Part shown: positions 43,109 to 51,296 of the stretch, in pieces
Layout of the letters: each line of letters starts with the position of its first letter
How positions within the stretch are numbered: position 1 is the stretch's first letter
The notes under the pieces: model-generated
Told to the model about the DNA's origin: nothing
What the model saw: only the letters and a program-made list of their open reading frames with translations
Database searches by the model: none
NCBI RefSeq assembly: GCF_013409065.1
Contig: NZ_JACBZP010000001.1
Span: forward strand, 2,712,518-2,776,517
Source of the DNA: Spelaeicoccus albus
GTDB taxonomy: Bacteria > Actinomycetota > Actinomycetes > Actinomycetales > Brevibacteriaceae
Length of the DNA: 64,000 bases
Reading direction: 5' to 3'
Made by a program: the position numbers and the translations under genes

Positions 43109-44088
43109 CCACGCTCACGATGGGGTCGCTTAAATACGACCAGTTCCAGGGGATCAACGATGGCCGCGTCAGAATGAAGGGTTTCGACATCGAGCACACG
43201 ACCTCGACGATCGCCAGCGAGATCTTCCAAAGGATGATGCGCGATCACGGGTTCGACGTCTCGGAGCTCGGGCTGACCTACTACCTGCGGAGCCTCGACT
43301 TCGACGACCCACCCTTCATCGCCCTGCCCGTCTTTCCAGCCCGGGCGTTTCGGCACTCGGCGATCTACGTCAACGTCCACAGCGGGATCACGACCCCGAC
43401 AGATCTCGTCGGTAAGACAATCGGCGAGTTCGTGACCTACGGGCACGATGGAGGCGTATGGGCCAAGGGCATCCTTCAGGACGACTTCGGCGTCAGACCC
43501 AACCAGAGTCGCTGGATCGTCGGCAGCCTCGAGCGACCGATCGACCCAATCGACTACATCCCGTTCCTGCACCCGGCCGACGTCGACGTGACCGTCGCCG
43601 CGCAGGGCGCCGACTTAGGTGCGATGCTCGAACGCGGTGAGATCGACGCGCTCGTCTCGGGCAACGTACCGGCAGCGATGCGGAACGGTTCCCCTCACGT
43701 GCTACGCCTCTTCCCCGACTTCGTCAGCGTCGAACGCGAATGGCTCACGCGTACGGGCATTGTCCCCATGGCACACGTGATGGTCATCCGGCGCGAACAC
43801 GCCCACCTCGCTCGCGCCATCTACGACACATTCGTCGAATCGAAGGCTCTGGCCATCGGAGCTCAGGAACTCGGTCGGGTCACGAATTTCGTCGACGTGA
43901 TGGTGCCGTGGATGAACGACCTCGTTGAGCAGAATCGAGCGGTCAAGGGCGGCGACTGGTGGGCCTACGGAGTCAAGGCCAACCGAGCAGCGACCGACAC
44001 CTTCCTCCGATACCACTTCGAGCAGGGGCTGTCGAAGCGTCGATGGGCTGTGGATGAGATCTTCGCCCCCGCGGTCTTGAAAACCTGA
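43105..44088 (+). CDS. 4,5-dihydroxyphthalate-decarboxylase-like protein 2
   Basis: 327 aa, ATG overlapping the amidohydrolase stop by 4. Same family as the protein at 41101: FDVSELGLTYYLRSLDFDDPPFIALPVFPAR, VGKTIGEFVTYGHDGGVWAKGIL, TGIVPMAHVMVIRR, VKGGDWWAYGVKANRAATDTFLRYHFEQGLSKR. The two share sequence along their whole length but are clearly diverged. They may act on different acids or form a hetero-oligomer. Confidence 0.88.
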   Translation: MTTLTMGSLKYDQFQGINDGRVRMKGFDIEHTTSTIASEIFQRMMRDHGFDVSELGLTYYLRSLDFDDPPFIALPVFPARAFRHSAIYVNVHSGITTPTDLVGKTIGEFVTYGHDGGVWAKGILQDDFGVRPNQSRWIVGSLERPIDPIDYIPFLHPADVDVTVAAQGADLGAMLERGEIDALVSGNVPAAMRNGSPHVLRLFPDFVSVEREWLTRTGIVPMAHVMVIRREHAHLARAIYDTFVESKALAIGAQELGRVTNFVDVMVPWMNDLVEQNRAVKGGDWWAYGVKANRAATDTFLRYHFEQGLSKRRWAVDEIFAPAVLKT

Positions 44089-44200
44089 ACATGGTCTCGA
44101 CGGAGATGGGATCACGATACTCCGACCTCGCCACTCGGATGTTCAATGAGGTGGTCGACTGGGCCATCGTCCGATGCCGCGTGCGTGAGGGCACTTCGAC

Positions 44201-45781
44201 GTGAAACCACGCAACATCGTTGGCTCTGGCACTCCCACTCCCACCGGCACCGGCACCGGCACCGAGGATGAGCGTAGCGGGCTCGGCTCCGCTCGGCGGA
44301 TCGGACTGGCCCTGGCTCTCGGTGGCTTGCTGGTCGTGCTGGACACCACCGTGACGATCGTGGCGATCCCCCGAATCGTCGCCGAGTTCCAGACCACTTT
44401 GCCCACCGCGCAGTGGATCACCACCGGCTACCTGCTGGCGATCGTGGCGGTGATCCCGACCGCCGGATGGGCCGCCAACAGGTTCGGCGCCCGTCGAGTC
44501 TACCTGCTCGCGCTTACCGTGTTTACCCTTGCCTCGCTGGGCTCGGTCTTCTCTTGGGATATCGGCTCGTTGATCGCCTTCAGGATCATCCAAGGCCTCG
44601 GCGGCGGGCTACTCAACCCCGTTGGTCAGGCCATCGGGCTGCGCACCGTCTCGCGCCAGCGGCGGGGTCGGATGATGGCACTGCTCGGCCTGCCGGTGGT
44701 CATCGGCCCCGTCCTCGGGCCTCCGCTGTCGGGATGGCTGATCGACGCCGCGTCCTGGCGGTGGATCTTCGCCATTAACATTCCCATCGGGATCGCCGCG
44801 ATCATCTTGTGCCGCGCGGTGGTGCCCCGACAGCAGACCGAGCCCACCGCCCGGCTCGACCTGCCCGGTCTGATCCTGCTGCCCACCGGAGCGGTCCTAC
44901 TCGTCCTCGCTGGCACCATGGTCGGCCAAGACGGCACCCTGACACCGACCATCGGCGCGACGCTCCTTGCCGCAACCGCGCTGCTGGTCGGGTTCGTCCG
45001 GCGCGCGTTGTCGACCCGCCACCCACTGCTCGACCTCCGACTGCTGCGATACCGACCCCTGGCGGCCGGCAGCGGGGTGCTGTTCTGCTTCGGCGCCGCC
45101 TACTTCGGCGGAATGTCGATCTTGCCCATCGTCGTCCAAGGCGTTCGCGGCGACTCCGCCCTGACCGCCGGCCTACTAGTCATCCCCCAGGCAATCGCCA
45201 CCGGGCTCACCCTGCAGATCGCCACCCGAGCCGTCGACCGCATTAGCCCGCGCCAGATCGTGCTGATCGGAGTCACACTGGGTCTGCTTGGCTCGGTCCT
45301 GCTGCTCCTGGCCGTGACAACAGACATGTCCTACCCGATGCTCGCCGGCGCTGCCGTGGTCGTCGGGATCGGTGCCGGCGCCACCCTCCAGCCTGCCATG
45401 ACCTTCGCGACTCGCGACCTCGAAGGCACCCAAACCCCCAACGGCACCACCTTGTTGGCGCTGCTCCAACAACTTGCCAGCGCCTTGGGCGTCGCAGTCG
45501 TAGGCGCTGCCCTGACCGTCAACGCCAACAATAACGTGGTCGCACTGCACGACGGCGGCCTCGAAGCCATGCTCAACCTCAGCAACTCAGTCAGAGACCG
45601 CACCGAAGGCGCCCTGGCCAAGGCCGTCGGAACCACCTACGACCTGGTCGCAACCTTTATGCTCATCGCGCTTTGCGTCGCGGTCCTCGCCTTGCGTGAA
45701 TCGCGATCAGCGACCACCACTCCCACGAGCAGCGCAGCCAACGGATCCTCGCCCCGAGCCAAGCCATCAGACCCCGCATGA
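44201..45781 (+). CDS. DHA2-family MFS transporter 2
   Basis: 526 aa from GTG 44201 (GAGGG upstream). A disordered N-terminus with a Thr/Gly/Pro run (about 9-22), then fourteen helices: GGLLVVLDTTVTIVAIPRIVAEF, NRFGARRVYLLAL (motif A), GLPVVIGPVLGPPLSGWLI (motif C). Probably exports the substrate or a toxic intermediate of the preceding operon; import is less usual for this family. Located 112 bases after the decarboxylase-like gene in the same direction. Confidence 0.9.
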   Translation: MKPRNIVGSGTPTPTGTGTGTEDERSGLGSARRIGLALALGGLLVVLDTTVTIVAIPRIVAEFQTTLPTAQWITTGYLLAIVAVIPTAGWAANRFGARRVYLLALTVFTLASLGSVFSWDIGSLIAFRIIQGLGGGLLNPVGQAIGLRTVSRQRRGRMMALLGLPVVIGPVLGPPLSGWLIDAASWRWIFAINIPIGIAAIILCRAVVPRQQTEPTARLDLPGLILLPTGAVLLVLAGTMVGQDGTLTPTIGATLLAATALLVGFVRRALSTRHPLLDLRLLRYRPLAAGSGVLFCFGAAYFGGMSILPIVVQGVRGDSALTAGLLVIPQAIATGLTLQIATRAVDRISPRQIVLIGVTLGLLGSVLLLLAVTTDMSYPMLAGAAVVVGIGAGATLQPAMTFATRDLEGTQTPNGTTLLALLQQLASALGVAVVGAALTVNANNNVVALHDGGLEAMLNLSNSVRDRTEGALAKAVGTTYDLVATFMLIALCVAVLALRESRSATTTPTSSAANGSSPRAKPSDPA

Positions 45782-46034
45782 GGAGCGACTAATGGCGATG
45801 CATCGGTCTCCGAGCGGCGGCAGCCGGTGACGAACTCTTTCATCGCCGTTTGAGCCCGCCATCCCGTTATGGCATTGCTGATCCCGCCGCGTTGACAGAG
45901 AGGGCAACCAAGTTTATGTATGCCACGTTTGATTTGAACCGGTACTTTTCACGCGCTCCGACGATAGCGAGCATTTGTGCAAGCTATACGGCGTGTCGCA
46001 TCCAAACTCGAAGGCATCTCTACAGTGGACGGTG

Positions 46035-46253
46035 TCAGTCCGTGCTGATCAGCTCCTCGACAGTCGTATTAAGCGCCTCGGCGATAGCTGCCAGCACATC
46101 CATGCGCGCAGAAATCCGGGCTGTCTCGATGCGGTTGATCGTCTTCCGATCGACACCGGACAGTTCGGCCAATTGCGCTTGGGAAAGGTGCGCGTGGGTG
46201 CGCTGGGTCCGGATGTTCGCGGCCAGGAGCTCATGAATCTGTGGATGGCGCAT
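46035..46253 (-). CDS. Small XRE-family repressor-like protein (copy 2)
   Basis: 72 aa, GAGAGGAACC before the ATG at 46253. Cro/CI-type HTH LSQAQLAELSGVDRKTINRIET followed by DVLAAIAEALNTTVEELI. Same length as and 47 of 72 residues identical to the protein at 13130-13348. Its start lies inside the end of the upstream recombinase-like gene. Likely an autoregulator of this operon, with the palindrome at 48419-48442 as its operator candidate. Confidence 0.88.
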   Translation of the reverse strand: MRHPQIHELLAANIRTQRTHAHLSQAQLAELSGVDRKTINRIETARISARMDVLAAIAEALNTTVEELISTD

Positions 46254-47218
46254 AGGTTCCTCTCTGAGCGGGCTCGCCTGATGATTTTCGGTCTGGAGTC
46301 TGGAGGCTCGTCATATAGGTGGCCATCGTCATGGCGACGTTGAGCACTTCCGAGGACTCACGAGCAGCTTGCTCAGCGGCGTTGTCGAGGTCGTCGAGAG
46401 CAGCGACCAGTTCGTCCATCGAATAGCCAGAAAACCGGCCTCGGTCGGAGTCGAGGAGATGTTCGGCGACGGGACCGGCGCCCGGGGCACTGTCGAGCGT
46501 GGCGGCTTGCTTGCTGGACAGTATCTCCGACACGGCTCGTTGTGTCAGCGCGTCGTCGGCATACCCGTACCGATCGATACTGGGCAACAGCAGAACGTGC
46601 TTGGGCCAGCGGGATCCCGTGGCTTGCCGGCAGCAATGTTCGGTGCAGTCACCGGCGGTTGGGCTCGGCGATGTCATCACGATTGCTTGGGCATCGGCAC
46701 GCGACCACGACTCCACGGCCTTTAACAGCGGCAGCCAGCGGGCAACCGCGCACGAAGGACACGCACCCGGACTTTGCTCGCGGGGAATGGCATGTCCAGC
46801 GAGGTAGAAGTCTTGGCCGTCGACGGTGACATCGCCAGAGGTCAGTTCGATCGTCTCGCGCCGCGAGAAGCTAAGAACGCCGATGGCAACGATCAACACG
46901 CCGACCGCGGTAGCCGCTTGTCCAGCCGTGAATAGGAATTTTGGCGAGAGCCTGGCCGGCAGTCGGCCGACCGTCACCGCTGCGCCAAGCAACCGGGGGA
47001 GAAGGGCGGACAAGTTCGAGGTCGAAGCCGGCGCGGGCATGCGCGGAGGCGATGGACCAGAGTCGGTGTTTGATGGTGGACGGCGCGCCGGTGACAGTGT
47101 GAGCGAATCGATCGACGGTGTCCAACGTCGCTGGTAGGGCGCGTTCGTGGTGGGCCTGGCACCAGTCTGCGAAGAGCTCCCACTCCCCGTTGGTTGCGTT
47201 GCGGGTTGTCATGTTCAC
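46231..47218 (-). pseudogene. Catalytically incomplete tyrosine-recombinase-like protein, frameshifted
   Basis: Start GTG 47218 (GTGA overlap with the upstream stop) or ATG 47212. The first frame gives a core-binding domain (NGEWELFADWCQAHHERALPA..TIKHRLWSIASAHARAGF) and runs to about GYRGRR. The other frame continues LIVAIGVLSFSRRETIELTS (first catalytic Arg), then CAVARWLPLLKAV. A base is lost near 46896-46905. The later HxxR and Tyr of active recombinases are absent; instead there is an acidic helix region ending NAAEQAARESSEVLNVAMTM. Either an accessory protein or a decayed recombinase. Confidence 0.65.
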
Positions 47219-48363
47219 AGTCCAAGGTTCTGGGCTGCGTTGTTGTGCATCGGTGCGTTGTCGCGGTCGTATATATCCAGCATCGAGTCACTTCGGTGGC
47301 CGGTCTGTTTGCGGATCGTACGGGAATCCTGGCCCCGTCGGAAGGCTTCGGTGACGAACCCGGAACGCAGCGAATGGCCACCGAACAAGGTAGGGTCAAA
47401 ACCGATGGCGGCAGCGCGGCTTTTCACGAGCTGGTTGATCGAGTGGTCGCTGAGCGGAGTGTCTCCAACGGAACCGCTTTTCGTAACCGGGCGAAATAGT
47501 GGGCGGTCGTCGACCGGGTACCCAGGGCTGCGGCCGCGGCAGACGTGCCAGCTTGGATCGTTGGCGTCAACGCTAGCCATCACGTTTGCCCGAGTGCCGG
47601 TTTCAGCCGCGTTGAGCAGCGAAAGCCAGCGCTGGAATGCGCACGGCCCGCAGGTGATGGGGGAGCGTCCGTATGGGATGGCCTTGACCAAGCCTTTCCC
47701 TTCCTGATCGGTTTTTGAACGATGAACGCGGATATGCAGACCGTCTGCGCGATCGAAGGCGATATCGCCGACCGTGAGCTCGGCTAATTCCGAACGGCGA
47801 AAGGCGCCAGCGAAGCCCAGAAGTATGGCCGCTGCGTCCCGAAATGCCGCGACAGCTTCGGGCCAGGTCGAATAGTCCATCGTTTCGACGATGTGACGGA
47901 TGTCGTCGGTCAGGAGTGGGGCCATGCGGCGCTGGCGGTGGCTACCGCGTGAGCGTCTAATCCCGGTCATAATGTGGGTCAGCCGTTGGTCGTCCCCGGG
48001 ACGCCGGTATCCAGCCGCGATATGGGCCTGGTTGATAGCCGACAGCCAGCGGGTGAGGGTCGACACAGTGTAGGCAAACGCCCCGGCGCCGTTACGGATC
48101 TGCGCCGTCTCGTTGAGGTACACGCCGATAACGTCCGGGGTGGCCGGCAACTCCGTTAGTCCGCGATTTCGGGCCCACGTGGTGAATCGTCGCCAATCCG
48201 CTATATAGGCGCGTTTTGTCGCAGTCGAGGTTGATTGAGCTGCCGTGGCGTCGAGTGCGCGGTATTCGCTGGTCGTGATGTCCCGGCGCGCGCGGGCTAC
48301 GGCGATCGGTGCTGGTGCATCTGATTGGGTCAGTTCTACGTTCCGCTGCTGATCGGGATTCAC
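47215..48363 (-). CDS. Tyrosine-type site-specific recombinase
   Basis: 382 aa from GTG 48363. Core-binding domain STATKRAYIADWRRFTTWARNRGLTELPATPDVIGVYL; catalytic domain with Arg in GFAGAFRRSELAELTVGD, Lys region HRSKTDQEGKG, GGHSLRSGFVTEA (His-x-x-Arg), TGHRSDSMLDIYDRD (His and Tyr). All catalytic residues are present, so it is probably active. It heads a three-gene operon with a recombinase-like protein and an XRE protein. Different family branch from the integrase at 11.5 kb. Confidence 0.92.
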   Translation of the reverse strand: MNPDQQRNVELTQSDAPAPIAVARARRDITTSEYRALDATAAQSTSTATKRAYIADWRRFTTWARNRGLTELPATPDVIGVYLNETAQIRNGAGAFAYTVSTLTRWLSAINQAHIAAGYRRPGDDQRLTHIMTGIRRSRGSHRQRRMAPLLTDDIRHIVETMDYSTWPEAVAAFRDAAAILLGFAGAFRRSELAELTVGDIAFDRADGLHIRVHRSKTDQEGKGLVKAIPYGRSPITCGPCAFQRWLSLLNAAETGTRANVMASVDANDPSWHVCRGRSPGYPVDDRPLFRPVTKSGSVGDTPLSDHSINQLVKSRAAAIGFDPTLFGGHSLRSGFVTEAFRRGQDSRTIRKQTGHRSDSMLDIYDRDNAPMHNNAAQNLGL

Positions 48364-48418
48364 AGTACCGGTGACTCTACCAACGCTTGCGCCAGGCGGC
48401 CGATTTGTCGCGGATTAC

Positions 48419-48442
48419 TTACGATAATTTCCATTATCGTAA
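48419..48442. promoter_or_regulatory. Perfect inverted repeat upstream of the recombinase
   Basis: TTACGATAAT, TTCC, ATTATCGTAA: perfect 10-base arms with a 4-base centre, 56-79 bases upstream of the recombinase start. The size and AT-rich arms suit an operator for the 72-aa XRE protein; a recombinase site is the other option. Confidence 0.65.
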
Positions 48443-48594
48443 CCAACAATCAGACCCCTTGAAGCGACCATAAAGTAAGAGGACTCGGACTGAGTGTGCG
48501 GAAATTGGTGGATGCCATCAGCAGTCTGGCCCACTTCGACAGGAAGAGCGCAGGCAACGAAGCGATCGGGACGGCCAACTTGACTGAGTTCACA

Positions 48595-48624
48595 GAGGCC
48601 GCGCGAGTATACTCGCGCGGCCTC
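48595..48624. repeat. Perfect 30-bp palindrome
   Basis: GAGGCCGCGCGAGTA is followed at once by its exact inverse complement. It lies 10 bases past the deaminase stop and 231 bases before the recombinase. It may be a terminator stem without T run for the catabolic operon, or a recombination site. The rest of 48364-48634 shows no gene. Confidence 0.75.
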
Positions 48625-48634
48625 CGCCATGGTG

Positions 48635-49066
48635 CTAATCGTAATTGCGCGCCCTAACCCACGGGATGGGCAGCAAATCGTCGATGAGAACCGGTCGCAC
48701 GTCGCCGCAGTCGTTGACGATGATCCTTGCTGCCGGTGCGAAATTGGGTATGAGTTCTCGGCAGACGCCACATGGATTGATTACCTGTGGAACGTCGTTG
48801 GTGCCCATCCCGACCGCAACAATAGTCTCGATTGCGGCTTCTCCGGCAATGGCGGCATTTGCGAGTGCGCTCGGTTCAGCGCAGATGTTTACGCGATTTG
48901 AGCCGAGGTTTACTCCGAGGTATGAGCGCCCCGATTCGCCGCGGGCGGCCGCCGCCACTCGGTGTTTCACACCATCATGAGTGCGTAGCAATAGGTCGGA
49001 TGCGAGTTGGCGCAAATTGACGTCAGCTTGACTCAATGCCGATAACGTTACAGCCTCGTCGTTCAT
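48635..49066 (-). CDS. Cytidine/blasticidin-S-deaminase-like protein
   Basis: 143 aa. Zinc-dependent deaminase fold: LGVNLGSNRVNICAEPSALANAA (Cys-Ala-Glu: zinc ligand and proton shuttle) and NPCGVCRELIPNF (PCxxC). Length and motif spacing fit tetrameric cytidine deaminases. It is the last gene of an eight-gene catabolic operon, with ATG overlapping the aldehyde dehydrogenase stop by 4. That suggests deamination of a pathway intermediate or N-heterocycle rather than routine pyrimidine salvage (inference). Confidence 0.85.
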   Translation of the reverse strand: MNDEAVTLSALSQADVNLRQLASDLLLRTHDGVKHRVAAAARGESGRSYLGVNLGSNRVNICAEPSALANAAIAGEAAIETIVAVGMGTNDVPQVINPCGVCRELIPNFAPAARIIVNDCGDVRPVLIDDLLPIPWVRARNYD

Positions 49067-50499
49067 TCGAGCCCCGTGTAAATGGTCTTCTCCCAGGTGT
49101 AGAAGTCCATCGCAGTGTGTCCTTGTTCACGAAAGGTGTTCGACGACGAGTCCTTGATTCCGCCGAACGGCACGTGCAGGTCGAGGCCCGAAGTCGCGCG
49201 ATTGACCTTCACGACCCCTGCTTGGACGCGTGTCGCGAAGTCAGTTGAGTGCGCGAGGCTGTCGGTGCAGATTCCTGCGGTGAGTCCATACCGGGAGTTG
49301 TTGAGTGCATCGAGACCGGTTTCGTAGTCGGAGACGTCAAGTACCGCGACGATGGGACCGAATATTTCGTCGGTCGCAATCGGAGCATCGTGTTCAACAT
49401 CGGTCGCGACCACCGGGTTGAACTTCATCCCGTCGGCCTCGGCTGAACCGCGAACGAGCTTGGCGCCAGATTCAACGGCCTCTTGGACGGCCGTAATGTC
49501 TTGCTCCAGCTGCGATTCGCTGACAACGACGCCCATCCGCGTGCCTTCGTCCAGTCCGTCACCGGGCTGGTACTCGGAGGCAAGGTTTTCGAGTTCGTCG
49601 AGGAATGCCTGGCGGATACCGGGTGTCACGTACACGCGGGAGGTGGCGGTGCACGCTTGCCCGGTGAGCCCGAATGCGCCAGCCGCTACCACCTGCGCCG
49701 CCTTGTGCGGATCGCTATCGTCGAGCACGAGGACGCCGTTCTTTCCGCCCATCTCGAGCTGGGCGCGTGCCCGCCGGGCATTTAGCGTCTGCTGCAAACT
49801 CAGCCCGACCTGTGTTGAGCCGGTGAAAGACAAAGCGGCGACTCGTGAGTCGTTCGCGATTGCATCGCCGACGACACTGCCACGTCCGTGGACGATATTG
49901 AAAAGGCCTGGGGGTAGGCCGGCGTCCTGCAGGGCATTGCCGAGGTGCGTGGTTGACATTGGGGTGATTTCGGCAGGCTTCAGTACCACCGCGTTGCCGC
50001 TGAGTAGCGCCGGAGCAGTCTTCCAGGATGGAATCGCGATTGGAAAGTTCCACGGGGTGATCAAGCCGACCACTCCGAGCGGCTCGCGTCGAGTCCAAAC
50101 TGTGGTGTTGGGCATGCTGCTCGGATAGATTGTGCCGCTCGACCCCCAGCCGAGAGAGCCAAAGAATTGAAAGACCCCGATCGCGCGACCCACTTCACCG
50201 AGTGCTTCAGTGAGGGTTTTGCCCTCCTCTCGGACGAGGTCTTCGGCGATCCGAGATTTCCTCTCGGTTAGCAGTTGTGCTGCCTTGAGCAATACCGCTC
50301 CGCGGGCTGGTGCGGACTTTGCCGCCCATGCGCGTTGTGCCTTTACTGCTGCTGAGATTGCATCGTCGACGTCGGTGGGAGTTCCAATGGGAGACAGTAC
50401 CGCCACGTTGCTGGGCCGAGCTGGATTATATCGTTCCTTATTCGATTCGCCGAGAAACTCGCCGTTGATCAGGTGCTTTGCTGTTGCAGGAGACGTCAA
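49063..50499 (-). CDS. NAD(P)-dependent aldehyde dehydrogenase (semialdehyde type)
   Basis: 478 aa from TTG 50499 (AAAGGG 7 bases upstream). Motifs: LITPWNFPIAIPSWKTAPALLSGNAVVLKPAE, SFTGSTQVG, LEMGGKN (catalytic Glu), GLTGQACTATSRVYV (catalytic Cys, about residue 281) and TDEIFGPIVAVLDV. It resembles alpha-ketoglutaric and succinic semialdehyde dehydrogenases. With the DapA-like enzyme in the same operon, a dicarboxylic semialdehyde is a reasonable substrate guess. Confidence 0.9.
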   Translation of the reverse strand: MTSPATAKHLINGEFLGESNKERYNPARPSNVAVLSPIGTPTDVDDAISAAVKAQRAWAAKSAPARGAVLLKAAQLLTERKSRIAEDLVREEGKTLTEALGEVGRAIGVFQFFGSLGWGSSGTIYPSSMPNTTVWTRREPLGVVGLITPWNFPIAIPSWKTAPALLSGNAVVLKPAEITPMSTTHLGNALQDAGLPPGLFNIVHGRGSVVGDAIANDSRVAALSFTGSTQVGLSLQQTLNARRARAQLEMGGKNGVLVLDDSDPHKAAQVVAAGAFGLTGQACTATSRVYVTPGIRQAFLDELENLASEYQPGDGLDEGTRMGVVVSESQLEQDITAVQEAVESGAKLVRGSAEADGMKFNPVVATDVEHDAPIATDEIFGPIVAVLDVSDYETGLDALNNSRYGLTAGICTDSLAHSTDFATRVQAGVVKVNRATSGLDLHVPFGGIKDSSSNTFREQGHTAMDFYTWEKTIYTGLE

Positions 50500-50522
50500 T
50501 TTGTTGCCCTTTCATTGTTTAG

Positions 50523-51296
50523 TCAGAGACTTTTGGCAAGTCCGCCGTCACAGCGCAGTGCAACGCCGGCGAGGTAGGAGGCTGGCCCACTGCACAGGAA
50601 TGTGGCAGCGGCGCCGAATTCAGCCGGATCACCGTAGCGGCCGGCCGGGATGGACTGTTTTGACCGTCGTGAAACCTCTTCGCGAGAAATCCCTTCATGC
50701 TGTGCCTTCGCCGCATCGAGGCTCGCAACACGATCCGTGGCAATGCGCCCCGGAAGGAGCAAGTTAACTGTGACGCCGTCCGTGGCGACCTCTGAAGCCA
50801 GCGTTTTGAGATATGCGGCGAGGGCTGCCCGTCCGAGGTTGGAGGAGGCGAGGTTAGCCAATGGTTCGACGATGCCGCTCGATCCGACGGCGAGGACGCG
50901 TCCCCATCGGCGCGAGCGCATACCGGGTAGCACTCGTGACACGAAGTGTTGCCCGGGGGCGACGAGTTGTTCCACGGCGTCGCTTACGTCTGTAGTGCTC
51001 ATGTCGGCTGCGGCGCCCGGCGGGGGTCCCGGACCGTTGAGGACCATGATGTCGATCGTTCCAAATGTCTCCTCGGCGGTGTTGAGCGCGCGGTCACGCG
51101 ATTCGGTGCTGGTGACGTCGAGTTCGACTCCGATTGCCGACGGCAATTCGGCGGCAACCTTCCGGGCGATATCGGCGCGGCGGCCGGTGACGACTACGTT
51201 CGCACCTTCGTTGCCGAGGGCTGTCGCTATCGCCAAGCCGAGGCCTCCCGTGGATGCTGCGACGAACGCTGTCCTTCCGTGAAGCTGTAAGTCCAT
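50523..51296 (-). CDS. Short-chain dehydrogenase/reductase, atypical active site
   Basis: 257 aa. Cofactor loop AFVAASTGGLGLAIATAL (GGxGxG variant), LDVTST, LNGPGPPPG (NAG position) and GSSGIVEPLANLASSNLGRAALAAYLKTLA where YxxxK is expected. The catalytic Tyr is replaced here, as in an FabG-like subgroup of unknown reaction. C-terminus PASYLAGVALRCDGG is typical. The start shares one base with the stop of the DapA-like gene. Confidence 0.88.
   Translation of the reverse strand: MDLQLHGRTAFVAASTGGLGLAIATALGNEGANVVVTGRRADIARKVAAELPSAIGVELDVTSTESRDRALNTAEETFGTIDIMVLNGPGPPPGAAADMSTTDVSDAVEQLVAPGQHFVSRVLPGMRSRRWGRVLAVGSSGIVEPLANLASSNLGRAALAAYLKTLASEVATDGVTVNLLLPGRIATDRVASLDAAKAQHEGISREEVSRRSKQSIPAGRYGDPAEFGAAATFLCSGPASYLAGVALRCDGGLAKSL

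Noticed and set aside
48415..48771. 118-aa minus-strand frame
   Set aside because: Overlaps the deaminase end and the 30-bp palindrome and has no domain or ribosome site.
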